Of a stretch of DNA of 64,000 nucleotides, positions 38,970 to 48,883 are shown one piece after another (position 1 is the first letter of the stretch; each line of letters starts with the position of its first letter). Location: contig NZ_JAIGNN010000002.1 of NCBI RefSeq assembly GCF_019711565.1, positions 682,001 through 746,000 of the forward strand. The letters run 5' to 3'. A model generated the notes under the pieces. That model was given only the letters and a program-made list of their open reading frames with translations. It was not told the DNA's origin and ran no database searches. Source of the stretch: Qipengyuania proteolytica (GTDB lineage: Bacteria; Pseudomonadota; Alphaproteobacteria; Sphingomonadales; Sphingomonadaceae). The position numbers and the translations under genes were made by a program.

Positions 38970-40619
38970 ATGAAGCTCAAACTCCTTGCCGCCTTGCTCG
39001 CCACGACCGTCAGCGCTCCGGCCCTCGCCGATGTCCTGATCGACAATGTCGAAGGTTTGACAATCGACGAGAACGGCAAGGTGAAGCGCTTCACCGGGAT
39101 CGTGATCGACGACGAAGGCAAGGTCGCGCAGCTGCTCGAGCATGGCGACAAGAAGCCGCAGACCGATTTTCGCGAGGATGGCCGGGGCCGCGTGATGATC
39201 CCCGGCCTGATCGATGCGCATGCGCATGTCATGGGCGTCGGCATCGGGGCGCTGACGCTGGACCTGTCGGACACGACCTCGCTCGACGAGGCGCTGGCGA
39301 AAATCCGCGCCTTTGCGCAGGAGAACCAGGGGCGGCCGTGGATACTGGGTCGCGGGTGGAACCAGGAAAAGTGGGGGCTCGGCCGTTTCCCGACCGCTGC
39401 CGAGCTCGATAGCGCGGTTTCCGACCGCCCGGTCTATCTCGACCGGGTCGACGGGCATGCCGGCTGGGCCAACACGCTGGCGCTCGAAGCTGCGGGAATC
39501 ACCTCCGCCACGAAGGCCCCGGCAGGCGGGCGGATCGAGCGCCTACCCGGCTCGCAGCAACCCTCGGGCGTCTTCGTCGATGCGGCCGAGGAGCTGATGC
39601 GCAAGGCAATCCCCGCCCCCCGCCCGGTCGAAAGAGACCTCGCCTTTGCCGAGGCGCAGCGCGTCATGCACAGCTTCGGCATCACCGCCGCCGCCGACAT
39701 GGGCACGACCATCGAGGACTGGCAGGCCTTCCGCCGCGCCGGCGATCGCGGCACGCTGACGCTGCGCATCATGTCCTATGCCGCCGGGCCCGACCAGATG
39801 GAGCTGATCGCAGGATCGCGCCCCTCGCCCTGGCTTTATGACGACAAACTGCGGATGAACGGGGTGAAGCTCTACCTCGACGGCGCGCTCGGCAGCCGGG
39901 GGGCATGGCTCAAGCGGCCCTATGCCGACGATCCGGGCAACACCGGCCTCCCGCTGACCGCCCCGGCGCAGCTGCGCAACATCCTCGTGCGTGCCGCGCA
40001 GGGCGAGTTCCAGCCCGCGATCCACGCCATCGGCACCGCCGCCAATGCCGAAGCCCTGAACGCGATCGGCGAGATTGCCGAGAGCTTCCCGGGCGACCGG
40101 CGCTGGCGCATCGAGCATGCCCAGATCGTCGATCCGGCGGACCTGCCCAAGTTCGGCCAGAACGGCATCATCGCCAGCATGCAACCGGTGCACCAGACAA
40201 GCGACCGGCTGATGGCCGAGGCGCGGCTGGGCGCAGACCGGCTCGACGGGGCCTATGCCTGGAACACGATCCTCGGGCTCGGCGGACGGCTGGCCTTCGG
40301 ATCCGACGCGCCGGTCGAATCGCCCGATCCCTTCGCCGGCCTCGCCGCCGCCTCGACACGGATGGACGTCAATGGCGAGCCCTTCGGCGGCTGGCGCCCG
40401 CAAGACCGCGTCAACCGCGAACAGGCGTTGGCGGGCTTTACCAGCGATGCCGCCTATGCCGGGTTTGCGGAAGGGCGCTTCGGCCGCCTGCTACCGGGCG
40501 AGCGGGCCGATTTCGTGCTGGTCGATACCGATCCGCTGATGGCCACGCCAGCGCAGCTGCGCGCGACCAAGGTGCTGGAAACCTGGGTCGGCGGCCGGAA
40601 GGTCTACGACGCGGACTGA
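38970..40619 (+). CDS. Exported amidohydrolase (YtcJ-like, amidohydrolase 3 family)
   Basis: 549 residues with a Sec signal peptide (1-20, ending ALAD). The metal-binding HxH is in GLIDAHAHVMG, with later IHAIG, RIEHAQIV and FGSDAPVES segments characteristic of amidohydrolase 3 enzymes. Substrate unknown. The start is fixed by the signal peptide; the open frame begins about 39 codons earlier. The last 16 bases overlap the end of tatC on the other strand. Confidence 0.9.
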   Translation: MKLKLLAALLATTVSAPALADVLIDNVEGLTIDENGKVKRFTGIVIDDEGKVAQLLEHGDKKPQTDFREDGRGRVMIPGLIDAHAHVMGVGIGALTLDLSDTTSLDEALAKIRAFAQENQGRPWILGRGWNQEKWGLGRFPTAAELDSAVSDRPVYLDRVDGHAGWANTLALEAAGITSATKAPAGGRIERLPGSQQPSGVFVDAAEELMRKAIPAPRPVERDLAFAEAQRVMHSFGITAAADMGTTIEDWQAFRRAGDRGTLTLRIMSYAAGPDQMELIAGSRPSPWLYDDKLRMNGVKLYLDGALGSRGAWLKRPYADDPGNTGLPLTAPAQLRNILVRAAQGEFQPAIHAIGTAANAEALNAIGEIAESFPGDRRWRIEHAQIVDPADLPKFGQNGIIASMQPVHQTSDRLMAEARLGADRLDGAYAWNTILGLGGRLAFGSDAPVESPDPFAGLAAASTRMDVNGEPFGGWRPQDRVNREQALAGFTSDAAYAGFAEGRFGRLLPGERADFVLVDTDPLMATPAQLRATKVLETWVGGRKVYDAD

Positions 40620-41404
40620 GGCTTCTCGGCTTCTTCTGCCGCGGTTTCCTGCGACCGCTTCCGCTCGGTCAGCCGCATCAGCAGCAGCGAACCTTCGAAC
40701 AGCAGGAATAGCGGGATGGCAAGCAGGAGCTGCGAACCGGGATCCGGCGGGGTGACGACCGCCGCAAGGATCAGGATGCCGACGATCACGTAACGGCGCG
40801 CGCCGGCCAGCTGCGCGCGGGAGACGATGCCCGCGCGATGCAACAGCAGCAGCAGCACCGGCAGCAGGAAGCTCATCCCGAAGGCGAGGATGAACTGCAT
40901 GACGAGGCCGAGATATTCGTTCGCGGTCGGCAAGGCTTCGATCTTCAGGCCCCCCGCCTCGCCCTCGAAACCGAGGAACCACGCAAAAGCGGTCGGCATG
41001 ACGACGTAATAGGCGAGCGCCGCACCGGCGGTGAACAGCACCGGTGTCGCCAGCAGGAACGGCAGGAACGCCTTTTTCTCACGCGCATAAAGACCCGGCG
41101 CGATGAACGCCCAGAGCTGGTTAGCGATGATCGGGAAGCTGAGGCAGAAACCGGCGAACAGCGCCACCTTCAGTTCGACGAAGAACACTTCGTAGAGCTT
41201 GGTGAAGATCAGCTGGCCCTGGCCGTTGGGAAAAGCATCCTTGAGCGGCTGGATCAGGAAGCCGAGTATCGGATCGGCGAAATAGAGGCAGACGCCGAAG
41301 GCGATCACCAGTGCGATGATGCAGCGCACGAGGCGGGCGCGCAGCTCGAGCAGGTGATCGAGCAGCGGGGCCTGCGTCTCGTCGATATCCTTGATTACCG
41401 CCAT
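40604..41404 (-). CDS. tatC: Sec-independent translocase subunit TatC
   Basis: Polytopic receptor of the twin-arginine translocation system. 266 residues with six transmembrane segments. The conserved N-terminal LLDHLLELRARLVR, the first periplasmic loop and the FELPV-like helix region are present. The C-terminal tail after about 240 is polar. Starts one base after the tatB stop. Confidence 0.95.
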   Translation of the reverse strand: MAVIKDIDETQAPLLDHLLELRARLVRCIIALVIAFGVCLYFADPILGFLIQPLKDAFPNGQGQLIFTKLYEVFFVELKVALFAGFCLSFPIIANQLWAFIAPGLYAREKKAFLPFLLATPVLFTAGAALAYYVVMPTAFAWFLGFEGEAGGLKIEALPTANEYLGLVMQFILAFGMSFLLPVLLLLLHRAGIVSRAQLAGARRYVIVGILILAAVVTPPDPGSQLLLAIPLFLLFEGSLLLMRLTERKRSQETAAEEAEKPQSAS

Positions 41405-41405
41405 C

Positions 41406-41840
41406 TCATGCGTCCTTTGGCGGCGGTGGCGGGTCGAGCGGCAAGCCGGGCTGGTCGGTCCCGGAAGGGGAATGCTCCGCGGCCTTCACCGGGGCAGCCC
41501 GCTTGATCGCAGCCTCTGCCGCCGTATCGGCGTCCGCCGGGTCGAGCGGTTCCATCTGCGGCGGAACCAGATTGTCCGGCGCCCCGCCGGCAGCGTCGTT
41601 GCCGGTCGGGTATTTCGCCATGATTTCCTTGTTACGTGCCGCCCACTTTTCTTCCATGTCCTGGATTTCGGCTTGGCGGACCATCTCGTCCACACCGGCG
41701 CGGAAGTGGCTCGACATGCGGCGGATCTTGCCGATCCAGCGACCGGCCGTGCGCATCGCCCTTGGCATGTCCTTGGGGCCGATGACGATGATCGCCACCA
41801 CGACGATCACCAGCAGTTCGGCCGCGCCGATATCGAACAT
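41406..41840 (-). CDS. tatB: Sec-independent translocase subunit TatB
   Basis: 144 residues: N-terminal membrane helix (about 5-20, MFDIGAAELLVIVVVA), the hinge IGPKDMP typical of TatB, an amphipathic helix to about 70, then a Pro/Ala-rich disordered tail. Binds signal peptides together with TatC. Lies between tatA (23-bp gap) and tatC. Confidence 0.93.
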   Translation of the reverse strand: MFDIGAAELLVIVVVAIIVIGPKDMPRAMRTAGRWIGKIRRMSSHFRAGVDEMVRQAEIQDMEEKWAARNKEIMAKYPTGNDAAGGAPDNLVPPQMEPLDPADADTAAEAAIKRAAPVKAAEHSPSGTDQPGLPLDPPPPPKDA

Positions 41841-41863
41841 GGGCTGCCTCCGCCGTCAGCGGA

Positions 41864-42094
41864 TCACTTGGTGTCGGTGGTCGACTTGACCTGGCTCTCT
41901 GACAGGCCCTCGTCGGCGGGCTTGGCTTCGTGCTGGATGCGCGCTGCCGGCTTGTCGTCGTCCTCGTTCATGCCTTGCTTGAAGCTTTTGATACCCTTGC
42001 CGAAATCGCCCATCATTTCGGAGATGCGGCCGCGTCCGAACAGGACGAGGATGACGATGGCGATGATGATGAGCTGCCAGGGACCGAGCGACAT
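41864..42094 (-). CDS. tatA: Sec-independent translocase subunit TatA
   Basis: 76 residues: short N-terminus, membrane helix WQLIIIAIVILVLFG, hinge FGRGRISEMMGDFGKGIKSF, then a polar tail. The pore-forming unit of the Tat system. Lies 59 bp after scpB; the spacer contains TATATAGG, but no separate promoter can be claimed. Confidence 0.95.
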   Translation of the reverse strand: MSLGPWQLIIIAIVILVLFGRGRISEMMGDFGKGIKSFKQGMNEDDDKPAARIQHEAKPADEGLSESQVKSTTDTK

Positions 42095-42153
42095 GGTGAA
42101 ACCTTTTCCGTAACTGTGCAGCCTATATAGGCGCGCCGGAGCGGCGGCGCCAG

Positions 42154-42762
42154 TCAGCTCTCTTCGACGGCCTCATCGCTGTCGACAGCGGCGCGCTCGG
42201 CCTCGGTTTCGCCGACGAGGTCTTCGTAGGCATCCTCGACCGGGTCGAGCAGGCCAGTGGCGCGCAATTCGGCGATACCGGGCAAATCCTTGCGGCTCGT
42301 GAGGCCGAAATGGTCGAGAAATTCGGCCGTGGTGGCATAGATCGTCGGGCGGCCCGGCACTTCGCGCCGGCCGGCGATCTTCACCCAGCCCGCTTCCATC
42401 AGCACGTCGAGCGTGCCGCCGCTGGTCTGCACGCCGCGGATCGCCTCGATTTCCGCGCGGCTCACGGGTTCGAGATAGGCGATGATGGCGAGTACCTCGG
42501 TCGCCGCGCGGCTCAGGCGGCGCACCTGTTCCTTCTCGCGGCGGAGCAGGTGGGCAAGATCTGGCGCGGTCTCGAAATGCCAGCGCTTGCCGCGCTCGAC
42601 TACGCGGACGCCGCGTTCGCCGTAGAATTCGGAGAGTTCTTTCAGCGCCTCGCGAACATCGCCCGGGGCGGCATCCCCGAGGAAGCTCGCCAGCGCTTCC
42701 GCCGTCATCGGTTCTTCCGTCGCGAACAGCGCAGCCTCGACGGCGCGGGCGAGTTCATCCAT
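42154..42762 (-). CDS. scpB: Segregation and condensation protein B
   Basis: Winged-helix kleisin-interacting subunit of the SMC-ScpAB condensin. 202 residues. The core ALFATEEPMTAEALASFL and the second winged helix with LEPVSRAEIEAIRGV and GRPTIYATTAEFLDHFGL are typical. An acidic C-terminal tail follows. The start codon lies inside the end of scpA (8-bp overlap). Confidence 0.94.
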   Translation of the reverse strand: MDELARAVEAALFATEEPMTAEALASFLGDAAPGDVREALKELSEFYGERGVRVVERGKRWHFETAPDLAHLLRREKEQVRRLSRAATEVLAIIAYLEPVSRAEIEAIRGVQTSGGTLDVLMEAGWVKIAGRREVPGRPTIYATTAEFLDHFGLTSRKDLPGIAELRATGLLDPVEDAYEDLVGETEAERAAVDSDEAVEES

Positions 42763-43564
42763 GCGCGGTCGCCCGGCGCAGGTGGAGCGGGCCGAATGTC
42801 TCTTCCTGCTGCAGTTCGGCCTTGCCGAGACGCGCCAGTTCGAGCGCGGCGACGAAGCTGGAAGCGAGTGCCGACTTGCGCAGGCGTGGTTCGGCGTGCG
42901 GCGGAAGGAAGCTCCGCAGCTCCATCCAGTCGAGCGTGACGCCGAGCATGTGCGATACACGGTCGAGCGCCGATTCGAGCGTCATCACGGGGCGTTCGCG
43001 GACCATGTGGATCGCGGGGGCCGTGCGCGCCTTCACGCGGCCATAGGCTTCGATCAGGGCGAACTGGTCCGAGTGCCAGAGCGTCTTGCGCGCGATTTCG
43101 AGGCCTTCGGGGGCGCCGCGCAGGAAGACGTCGCGGCCGATGCGATTGCCGCCCATCAGGCGTGCCGCCGCGTCGCGCATTGCGCCCAGACGCTGGAGGC
43201 GCAACTGCAGCTTGAGCGCCAGCTCTTCGGGGCTCGGGTCCTCCTGCTCCTCCTTGGGCAGCAGCATGGCGGATTTGAGATAGGCGAGCCATGCCGCCAT
43301 CACGAGGTAGTCAGCCGCCAGCTCGAGCTTCAGCGCCTCGGCGCGTTCGATATAGCCGAGATACTGGTCGACCAGCGCGAGGATCGAAATCGAGCGCAGG
43401 TCGACCTTCTGCCGCCGCGCAAGGTCGAGCAACAGGTCGAGCGGGCCTTCCCAACCGTCGAGCTCGAGATAGAGCGCGTTCTCGTCGACCCTGGTTTCGG
43501 CCGCGATGCCGTCCCAATCGTCCTCGGCGGCCGGTTCGCTGAACAGCAGGCCGTCGCTGGTCAC
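42755..43564 (-). CDS. scpA: Segregation and condensation protein A
   Basis: Kleisin subunit of the SMC condensin. 269 residues. N-terminal SMC-binding region with LDGWEGPLDLLLDLARRQKVDL, the ADYLVMAAWLAYLKSAMLLP helix, and a C-terminal winged helix (FVAALELARLGKAELQQEE). GTG start in a GTGA overlap with nagZ. Confidence 0.94.
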   Translation of the reverse strand: MTSDGLLFSEPAAEDDWDGIAAETRVDENALYLELDGWEGPLDLLLDLARRQKVDLRSISILALVDQYLGYIERAEALKLELAADYLVMAAWLAYLKSAMLLPKEEQEDPSPEELALKLQLRLQRLGAMRDAAARLMGGNRIGRDVFLRGAPEGLEIARKTLWHSDQFALIEAYGRVKARTAPAIHMVRERPVMTLESALDRVSHMLGVTLDWMELRSFLPPHAEPRLRKSALASSFVAALELARLGKAELQQEETFGPLHLRRATAHG

Positions 43565-44583
43565 GCTGCCGCCCCCTGCGCCACCGCCAGCAAAGCGTCG
43601 CGGGTGGCGAGAAGCTCGTCGGTCGGCGGGCCGTCCATCGGCTCGCCCATGGCCGCGTGGACGCGTTCGAGGCGTGCGGCAGTGGTCGCCGACATTGAGG
43701 CGCAGCGTTCGACGATCCCCGCCATGTCGTCGAGCTTCGCCCAGCAGTTGAGCACGATGTCGCACCCTGCGGCGAGTGCCTTTTCCGCGCGTTCGGGGAT
43801 GGTGCCAGCGAGCGCCTGCATGTCGATATCGTCGGTCAGCAGGAGCCCGTCGAAGCCGATCTGCTTGCGGATGACCCCGGCGATCACAGTTTCGGACAGC
43901 GTCGCCGGATTGGCCGCGTCCCAGGCGTCGAAGACGATATGCGCGCTCATGCCGAGCGGGTGCGAGGAGAGCGTGCGGAACGGCTCGATATCGGTCTCGA
44001 GCTCCTCCACGCTGGCCTCGACGCGGGGCAGTTCCTTGTGGCTGTCCACCGTCGCGCGCCCGTGACCCGGCATGTGCTTGAGGCAGCCGACCACGCCCGC
44101 CTTGCCGAGCCCGTCGAGCACCGCGCGACCGAGCGCCGCGACCTGCATCGGTTCGCTGCCGAGCGCGCGGTCGCCGATCACGTCGTCCGTCTCAGGGCGG
44201 CGGACGTCGAACGGGGCGTGATAGTCCACGCTGATGCCCGCCAGCGCGAGTTCGCGGCCCATCGCCTCGGCATTGAGCCGCGCGGCCTCGATCGCCGAGG
44301 CAGGCGCGATATGGTAGAGCCTGGCGAAGGCCTCGCCCGCCGGGTAGCGCGGCCATTCGGGCGACTTCATCCGCACGACGCGGCCACCCTCCTGGTCGAT
44401 CGAGACGATCAGGCGATCGCGGCCATGGATGGCGCGCAAGTCATCGGTCAGGCGGCGAAGCTGTTCGCGATTGTCGCAATTGCGCGCGAACAGGATGTAG
44501 CCCGCCGGATCGGCCTCCTTGAAGAAGGCCCGTTCGTCGGCCGTGAGGTCGAGGCCGGCAATGCCGAAAATGGCGGGTGTCAT
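43561..44583 (-). CDS. nagZ: Beta-N-acetylhexosaminidase NagZ
   Basis: Cytoplasmic GH3 enzyme that cleaves GlcNAc from GlcNAc-anhydroMurNAc peptides in cell-wall recycling; its products can induce AmpC in some bacteria. 340 residues. SIDQEGGRVVRM and the catalytic His/Asp loop KHMPGHGRATVDSH are intact. The ATG at MTPAIFG is chosen over a longer open frame. 82 bp separate it from the SPOR-domain gene. Confidence 0.94.
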   Translation of the reverse strand: MTPAIFGIAGLDLTADERAFFKEADPAGYILFARNCDNREQLRRLTDDLRAIHGRDRLIVSIDQEGGRVVRMKSPEWPRYPAGEAFARLYHIAPASAIEAARLNAEAMGRELALAGISVDYHAPFDVRRPETDDVIGDRALGSEPMQVAALGRAVLDGLGKAGVVGCLKHMPGHGRATVDSHKELPRVEASVEELETDIEPFRTLSSHPLGMSAHIVFDAWDAANPATLSETVIAGVIRKQIGFDGLLLTDDIDMQALAGTIPERAEKALAAGCDIVLNCWAKLDDMAGIVERCASMSATTAARLERVHAAMGEPMDGPPTDELLATRDALLAVAQGAAA

Positions 44584-44665
44584 AGGGCGCAGACTGGGGT
44601 TTTTCGCGGGGTGCGGCAAGCTCGCTTCCCGCGTGAAGTGTGGAAATCGGGCCGGTCCGGTCCTG

Positions 44666-45376
44666 CTACTTGACGAAACAGGCGAGACCGTCGGCCTTGA
44701 GCGCGTTGCACAGCCGGTTGGCGGCCGCGCGATCGCCCGCCACGGCCTGCAGGCGATAGACCTTGCCAATATCGACCCGGGCCTCGACCACGCGGTGGCG
44801 GAAGCCGCTCAGCGCCTCGGTCTGCCGCGTCAGGTTTGTCCATGCGGCTTCGGCGTCTTCGCGGCGCGGAAAAGCACCGACCTGCACCGCCACACCGCCC
44901 GCCTGCGGGGCGGTCGCCGCGGCAGGCTCGGGATCGTCGAGCACGCGCTGGCCCTCGTTCACGGTCGAGGCGATCGACGGGCCGGCGGGCGTCTGCGCCG
45001 GATCGGCCAGCCTGCCTTCGCGGGTCTGCCCCTCGCCGACGGCAAAGCTGGTATCGCCCGTGCCGGGGAAGACCTTGCCGCCTTCGTTCTCCGGCCGGGT
45101 CTTGTACGGCTCCTCGGGCGCGGCGATCAGGCTGCCGTCGGCCGGCGGTTCGTCGCTCGTCGCGCGGCCGAGAAACCAGATGCTGCCCACCACCACGCCG
45201 AGCACGACCAGCGCGAGCACGCCGAGCATCACGATACGGGAGGTGTCGAACGCCCCGCCGGCGTCCTCGTCGTCGCCGGCCTCGAGCCACGGCAGGCTCT
45301 CGTCCTCGGCAAGGTCGAGCCGGTCGCTGTCGTCCCAGGCATCGTCGCTGTCATAGGGCGTAGCCGCCATGGTCAC
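44666..45376 (-). CDS. SPOR-domain membrane protein
   Basis: 236 residues: an acidic cytoplasmic N-terminus (1-45), one transmembrane helix (about 47-70), a low-complexity periplasmic linker and a C-terminal SPOR domain (about 160-236, [15 protein letters not shown] to GLACFVK). SPOR domains bind denuded glycan strands at the septum, so a role in division or wall remodelling is likely. GTG start in a GTGA overlap with argS; an ATG two codons later is equally possible. Confidence 0.88.
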   Translation of the reverse strand: MTMAATPYDSDDAWDDSDRLDLAEDESLPWLEAGDDEDAGGAFDTSRIVMLGVLALVVLGVVVGSIWFLGRATSDEPPADGSLIAAPEEPYKTRPENEGGKVFPGTGDTSFAVGEGQTREGRLADPAQTPAGPSIASTVNEGQRVLDDPEPAAATAPQAGGVAVQVGAFPRREDAEAAWTNLTRQTEALSGFRHRVVEARVDIGKVYRLQAVAGDRAAANRLCNALKADGLACFVK

Positions 45377-47112
45377 ATCTCCTCGACCGCTTCGACCCCG
45401 AGAATGGCGAGGCCGTTGCGGATCACCTGCCCGATCGAATCGGCCAGGAACAGCCGCGCCGCGGTCAATTCGGCGTCGCCTTCCTGGATGATCCGCTTCG
45501 AAGTATCGTCGTTACCCGCATTCCAGAAGCTGTGGAAGGCGGCCGCCAGATCGCCGAGGAAGAAGGCAATACGGTGCGGCTCGCGCGCCTTGGCTGCGGA
45601 TTCGACAACCCGCGGGAATTGCGCCGCTTCGCGCACCAACGCGAGTTCATCCGCCCCGAGCCGGTCGAGATGTTCGCCCGACGGCTCTACGCCCGCCTTG
45701 CGCAGCGTCGAGCGGATGCGCGCATGGGCATACTGGAGATAGAACACCGGATTGTCCTTCGATGCCTCGACCACCTTGTCGAAGTCGAAATCCATCTGCG
45801 CGTCGGGCTTGCGGGTGAGCATGGTGAAGCGCACCACGTCCTTGCCGACCATCTCCACGACATCGGCGAGCGTGACGAAATTGCCCGCCCGCTTCGACAT
45901 CTTGAACGGCTGGCCACCCTTCATCAGCTGGACCATCTGCACCAGCTTCACGTCGAAGGGGATCGGCTTGCCCTGCCCTTCGCTGAGCGCGGCGACGGCG
46001 GCCTTGATCCGCTTGACCGTGCCCGCGTGGTCGGCGCCCCAGATATCGATCAGCTCGTCCGCAGCCTGCGCCTTCTGCAGATGGTAGGCGAGGTCGGCGC
46101 CGAAATAGGTCCATGACCCGTCGGACTTCTTTATCGGGCGATCCTGGTCGTCGCCGAACTTCGTTGAGCGGAACAGCGGCAGCTCGACCGGCTCCCAGTC
46201 TTCCGGCGGGGCCTTGCCCTTGGGCGCTTCGAGCACCCCATCGAACACGAGGTCGCGTTCACGCAGCCAGGCTTCGGCGGCCTCAGGTTTCTTCGCCGCC
46301 TGCAATTCGGCCTCGGAGGAGAACAGGTCGTGATGGATGCCGAGCAGCGCCAGATCCTCGCGGATCATGTCCATCATCGCGGCGACGGCACGCTCGCGAA
46401 ACAGCACCAGCCACTCGCTCTCGGGTGCGTCCCTGTACGCCTCGCCGAATTCCTGCGCGAGCTTTTCGCCGACCGGCTTGAGGTATTCGCCCGGGTACAG
46501 GCCGGAGGGAATCTCGCCGATGTCCTCGCCCAGCGCTTCCTTGTACCGCAGGTGCGCCGAGCGGGCGAGAACGTCCACCTGGCTGCCCGCATCGTTGACG
46601 TAATATTCGCGCACCACGCGGTGCCCGACGAATTCGAGCATGCCCGCGAGCGCATCGCCCACCACCGCGCCGCGGCAATGGCCCATGTGCATCGGACCGG
46701 TGGGATTGGCCGAGACATACTCGACATTGACCGTGCGCCCTGCGCCCATGGCCGAGCGGCCATAGTCGGCGCCCAGGGCGGCAATGGCCGCAAGTTCGCG
46801 GCGCCAGGTGTCGTCCGTCAGACGCAGGTTGATGAAGCCCGGTCCGGCGATTTCGGCGTCCACGATGTCGGGATCGCGCTTCAGGTGCTCGACGATCTGT
46901 TCCGCCAGTGCGCGCGGATTGGTCTTCGCCTGCTTCGCCAGCACCATCGCGGCGTTGGTCGCGAGGTCGCCATGCGAGGGATCGCGCGGCGGTTCTATCG
47001 TCACATTGGCGCGCGGCGTCTCGGGCGGGAGCGTCCCCTCCAGCTCGAGAGCGTTCAATACCGCATCGATCCGGGCCGCGAAGGCCGCGTGAAGTGTCTG
47101 CATGTCAGCCAT
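45373..47112 (-). CDS. argS: Arginyl-tRNA synthetase
   Basis: Class I aminoacyl-tRNA synthetase, 579 residues. The HIGH signature is [15 protein letters not shown] and the KMSK signature MSKRAGN follows a KGGQPF segment. The anticodon-binding DALR domain ends in [10 protein letters not shown]. It heads a group with SPOR, nagZ, scpA, scpB and tat genes, an order shared by many alphaproteobacteria. Confidence 0.97.
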   Translation of the reverse strand: MADMQTLHAAFAARIDAVLNALELEGTLPPETPRANVTIEPPRDPSHGDLATNAAMVLAKQAKTNPRALAEQIVEHLKRDPDIVDAEIAGPGFINLRLTDDTWRRELAAIAALGADYGRSAMGAGRTVNVEYVSANPTGPMHMGHCRGAVVGDALAGMLEFVGHRVVREYYVNDAGSQVDVLARSAHLRYKEALGEDIGEIPSGLYPGEYLKPVGEKLAQEFGEAYRDAPESEWLVLFRERAVAAMMDMIREDLALLGIHHDLFSSEAELQAAKKPEAAEAWLRERDLVFDGVLEAPKGKAPPEDWEPVELPLFRSTKFGDDQDRPIKKSDGSWTYFGADLAYHLQKAQAADELIDIWGADHAGTVKRIKAAVAALSEGQGKPIPFDVKLVQMVQLMKGGQPFKMSKRAGNFVTLADVVEMVGKDVVRFTMLTRKPDAQMDFDFDKVVEASKDNPVFYLQYAHARIRSTLRKAGVEPSGEHLDRLGADELALVREAAQFPRVVESAAKAREPHRIAFFLGDLAAAFHSFWNAGNDDTSKRIIQEGDAELTAARLFLADSIGQVIRNGLAILGVEAVEEM

Positions 47113-47150
47113 AGGGCGCGCCTAGCCCATTGGGCCAGATTCGCAAGCGG

Positions 47151-47801
47151 TCAGCGGGTCGCGTTGTAGCGCAGCTGGTCTTCGGTGAGCTGGAAACCGA
47201 CCAGCAACTCGAAGGTTGCGCGTTGCACCGCGGCCCGCACCGCCGGATCGGCCAGCGGGTCGAGCGCGGCGTCGGGATCGCCGGCCTTGCGCTTGCGGGT
47301 GATCTGTTCGCGCACGTCGGCCGGCAACGTGGCTTCGGTACGGTCTACATAGGCACCGGCAGTGGCGCTGGCCTGCGCGCGCTCCTGCCCGTCGGCGAAC
47401 TGCAGGGTGACCTGGCCGACGCGCTTGGTGACGACCTGGCTGCCGCCGCGCAGCACGGTGGCGAAATACGGCAAGGTTACCGTCCGCGCACCGCGCGTGT
47501 CGGTGCGGCGCGCGAGCACGTCGAAGGTCGCCTGCGTATAGACGCGCTCGGCCCCTTCGTCGCAGGTCGAGCGGACATTGGTGATCGCCGCGGTCACGTC
47601 GAGATCCGCCAGCGTCGTCGAACCGGGGCTGCGGAAAGTGGTGATGTCGCCGGTGTAGTCGGGAATGCCCACCGCCGGGCAGACGCTGCGCACCGCCTGG
47701 ATGCCGACGCCTTCATTGATGACCAGTTCACCCTCGCGGCTGCATCCGGCGAGCGCCAGTCCGAGGGCTAGCACGGAGAAAAGGCGGTTGCGGCTGATCA
47801 T
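47151..47801 (-). CDS. Conserved lipoprotein of unknown function
   Basis: 216 residues with a lipoprotein signal and lipobox LALAGC. The mature part contains a central beta-rich domain with AVRSVCPAVGIPDYTGDITT and a second cysteine in VRSTCDEG; the two could form a disulfide. The helical C-terminus ends ELLVGFQLTEDQLRYNATR. No domain name can be given. Divergent from ispH over 97 bp, 38 bp upstream of argS in the same direction. Confidence 0.75.
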   Translation of the reverse strand: MISRNRLFSVLALGLALAGCSREGELVINEGVGIQAVRSVCPAVGIPDYTGDITTFRSPGSTTLADLDVTAAITNVRSTCDEGAERVYTQATFDVLARRTDTRGARTVTLPYFATVLRGGSQVVTKRVGQVTLQFADGQERAQASATAGAYVDRTEATLPADVREQITRKRKAGDPDAALDPLADPAVRAAVQRATFELLVGFQLTEDQLRYNATR

Positions 47802-47898
47802 GCGGCTTTCATTCCCTTGTCGAAATTCGAATTCATCCGGCCCGGCCGGCGCGGAGACGCCCTAGCTTGGCCTGCACGAAAGCGCTAGAGGGCGGGAC

Positions 47899-48882
47899 AT
47901 GAATGCCCCCTTTCCATCCACCGCTGCCGGTTCCCGCAACGATCCGCGCCTTCCGCTCAAGCTCCTCATCGCGGCGCCGCGCGGCTTTTGCGCCGGGGTC
48001 GACCGGGCGATCGAGATCGTCGAGCGCGCGCTCGAGAAGTACGGCGCGCCGGTCTATGTCCGGCACGAAATCGTCCACAATCGCTATGTGGTCGACAGCC
48101 TGAAGGAAAAGGGCGCGATCTTCGTCGAGGAGCTGGACGAAGTGCCCGACGATGCGCCGGTCGTGTTCAGCGCGCATGGTGTGCCCAAGTCGGTCCCGGC
48201 CGAGGCGCAGCGCCGCGAGTTGCTCTATGTCGACGCCACCTGCCCGCTGGTCAGTAAGGTCCATCGCCAGGCCGAACGCCAGATCGAGAAAGGCCAGCAC
48301 ATCCTCTTCATCGGCCACGCGGGCCATCCCGAAGTGATCGGCACTATGGGCCAGGTGCCCGAGGGCCAGATTACCCTGGTCGAGACGGTCGAGGATGTCG
48401 CGAATTTGCCCTTCGGCGATGACGACGACCTGTCGTTCCTTACCCAGACCACCTTGTCGGTCGATGACACCCGCGAACTCGTCGAGGCCCTGCAGGCGCG
48501 CTATCCGCGGATCGTGGCGCCGAAGGCAGAGGATATCTGCTATGCCACCAGCAACCGGCAGGCAGCGGTCAAGCGGATCGCGCCCGCCAGCGACCTGGTG
48601 CTGGTGATCGGCGCGCCCAATTCCTCGAACTCGCTCCGTCTCGTCGAGGTGGCCGAGCGGCTCGGCACCGACGCAAGGTTGATCCAGCGCGCGGACGAGA
48701 TCGATCCGAGCTGGCTCGAAGGGGTGGGGACACTGGGCCTGACCGCAGGCGCCTCTGCCCCCGAAAAGCTCGTGCGCGAAGTGGTCGACCGCCTTTCCGA
48801 ATGGCGCAACGTGACCGAAGAGACGGTGATGACCGCGGAAGAAAACATGGTTTTCAAGCTGCCGCGGCAGCTGACCGAGTAG
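47899..48882 (+). CDS. ispH: 4-hydroxy-3-methylbut-2-enyl diphosphate reductase IspH
   Basis: Fe-S enzyme of the last MEP-pathway step, making IPP and DMAPP. 327 residues. The three cluster cysteines are in [23 protein letters not shown] and [11 protein letters not shown]. The isoprenoids made feed undecaprenol and quinones, among others. thrB starts one base after the stop. Confidence 0.96.
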   Translation: MNAPFPSTAAGSRNDPRLPLKLLIAAPRGFCAGVDRAIEIVERALEKYGAPVYVRHEIVHNRYVVDSLKEKGAIFVEELDEVPDDAPVVFSAHGVPKSVPAEAQRRELLYVDATCPLVSKVHRQAERQIEKGQHILFIGHAGHPEVIGTMGQVPEGQITLVETVEDVANLPFGDDDDLSFLTQTTLSVDDTRELVEALQARYPRIVAPKAEDICYATSNRQAAVKRIAPASDLVLVIGAPNSSNSLRLVEVAERLGTDARLIQRADEIDPSWLEGVGTLGLTAGASAPEKLVREVVDRLSEWRNVTEETVMTAEENMVFKLPRQLTE

Positions 48883-48883
48883 C

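Noticed and set aside
44584-44665. Possible small gene or terminator between the SPOR gene and nagZ
   Set aside because: No start with ribosome site, no hairpin plus T-run on the coding strand.
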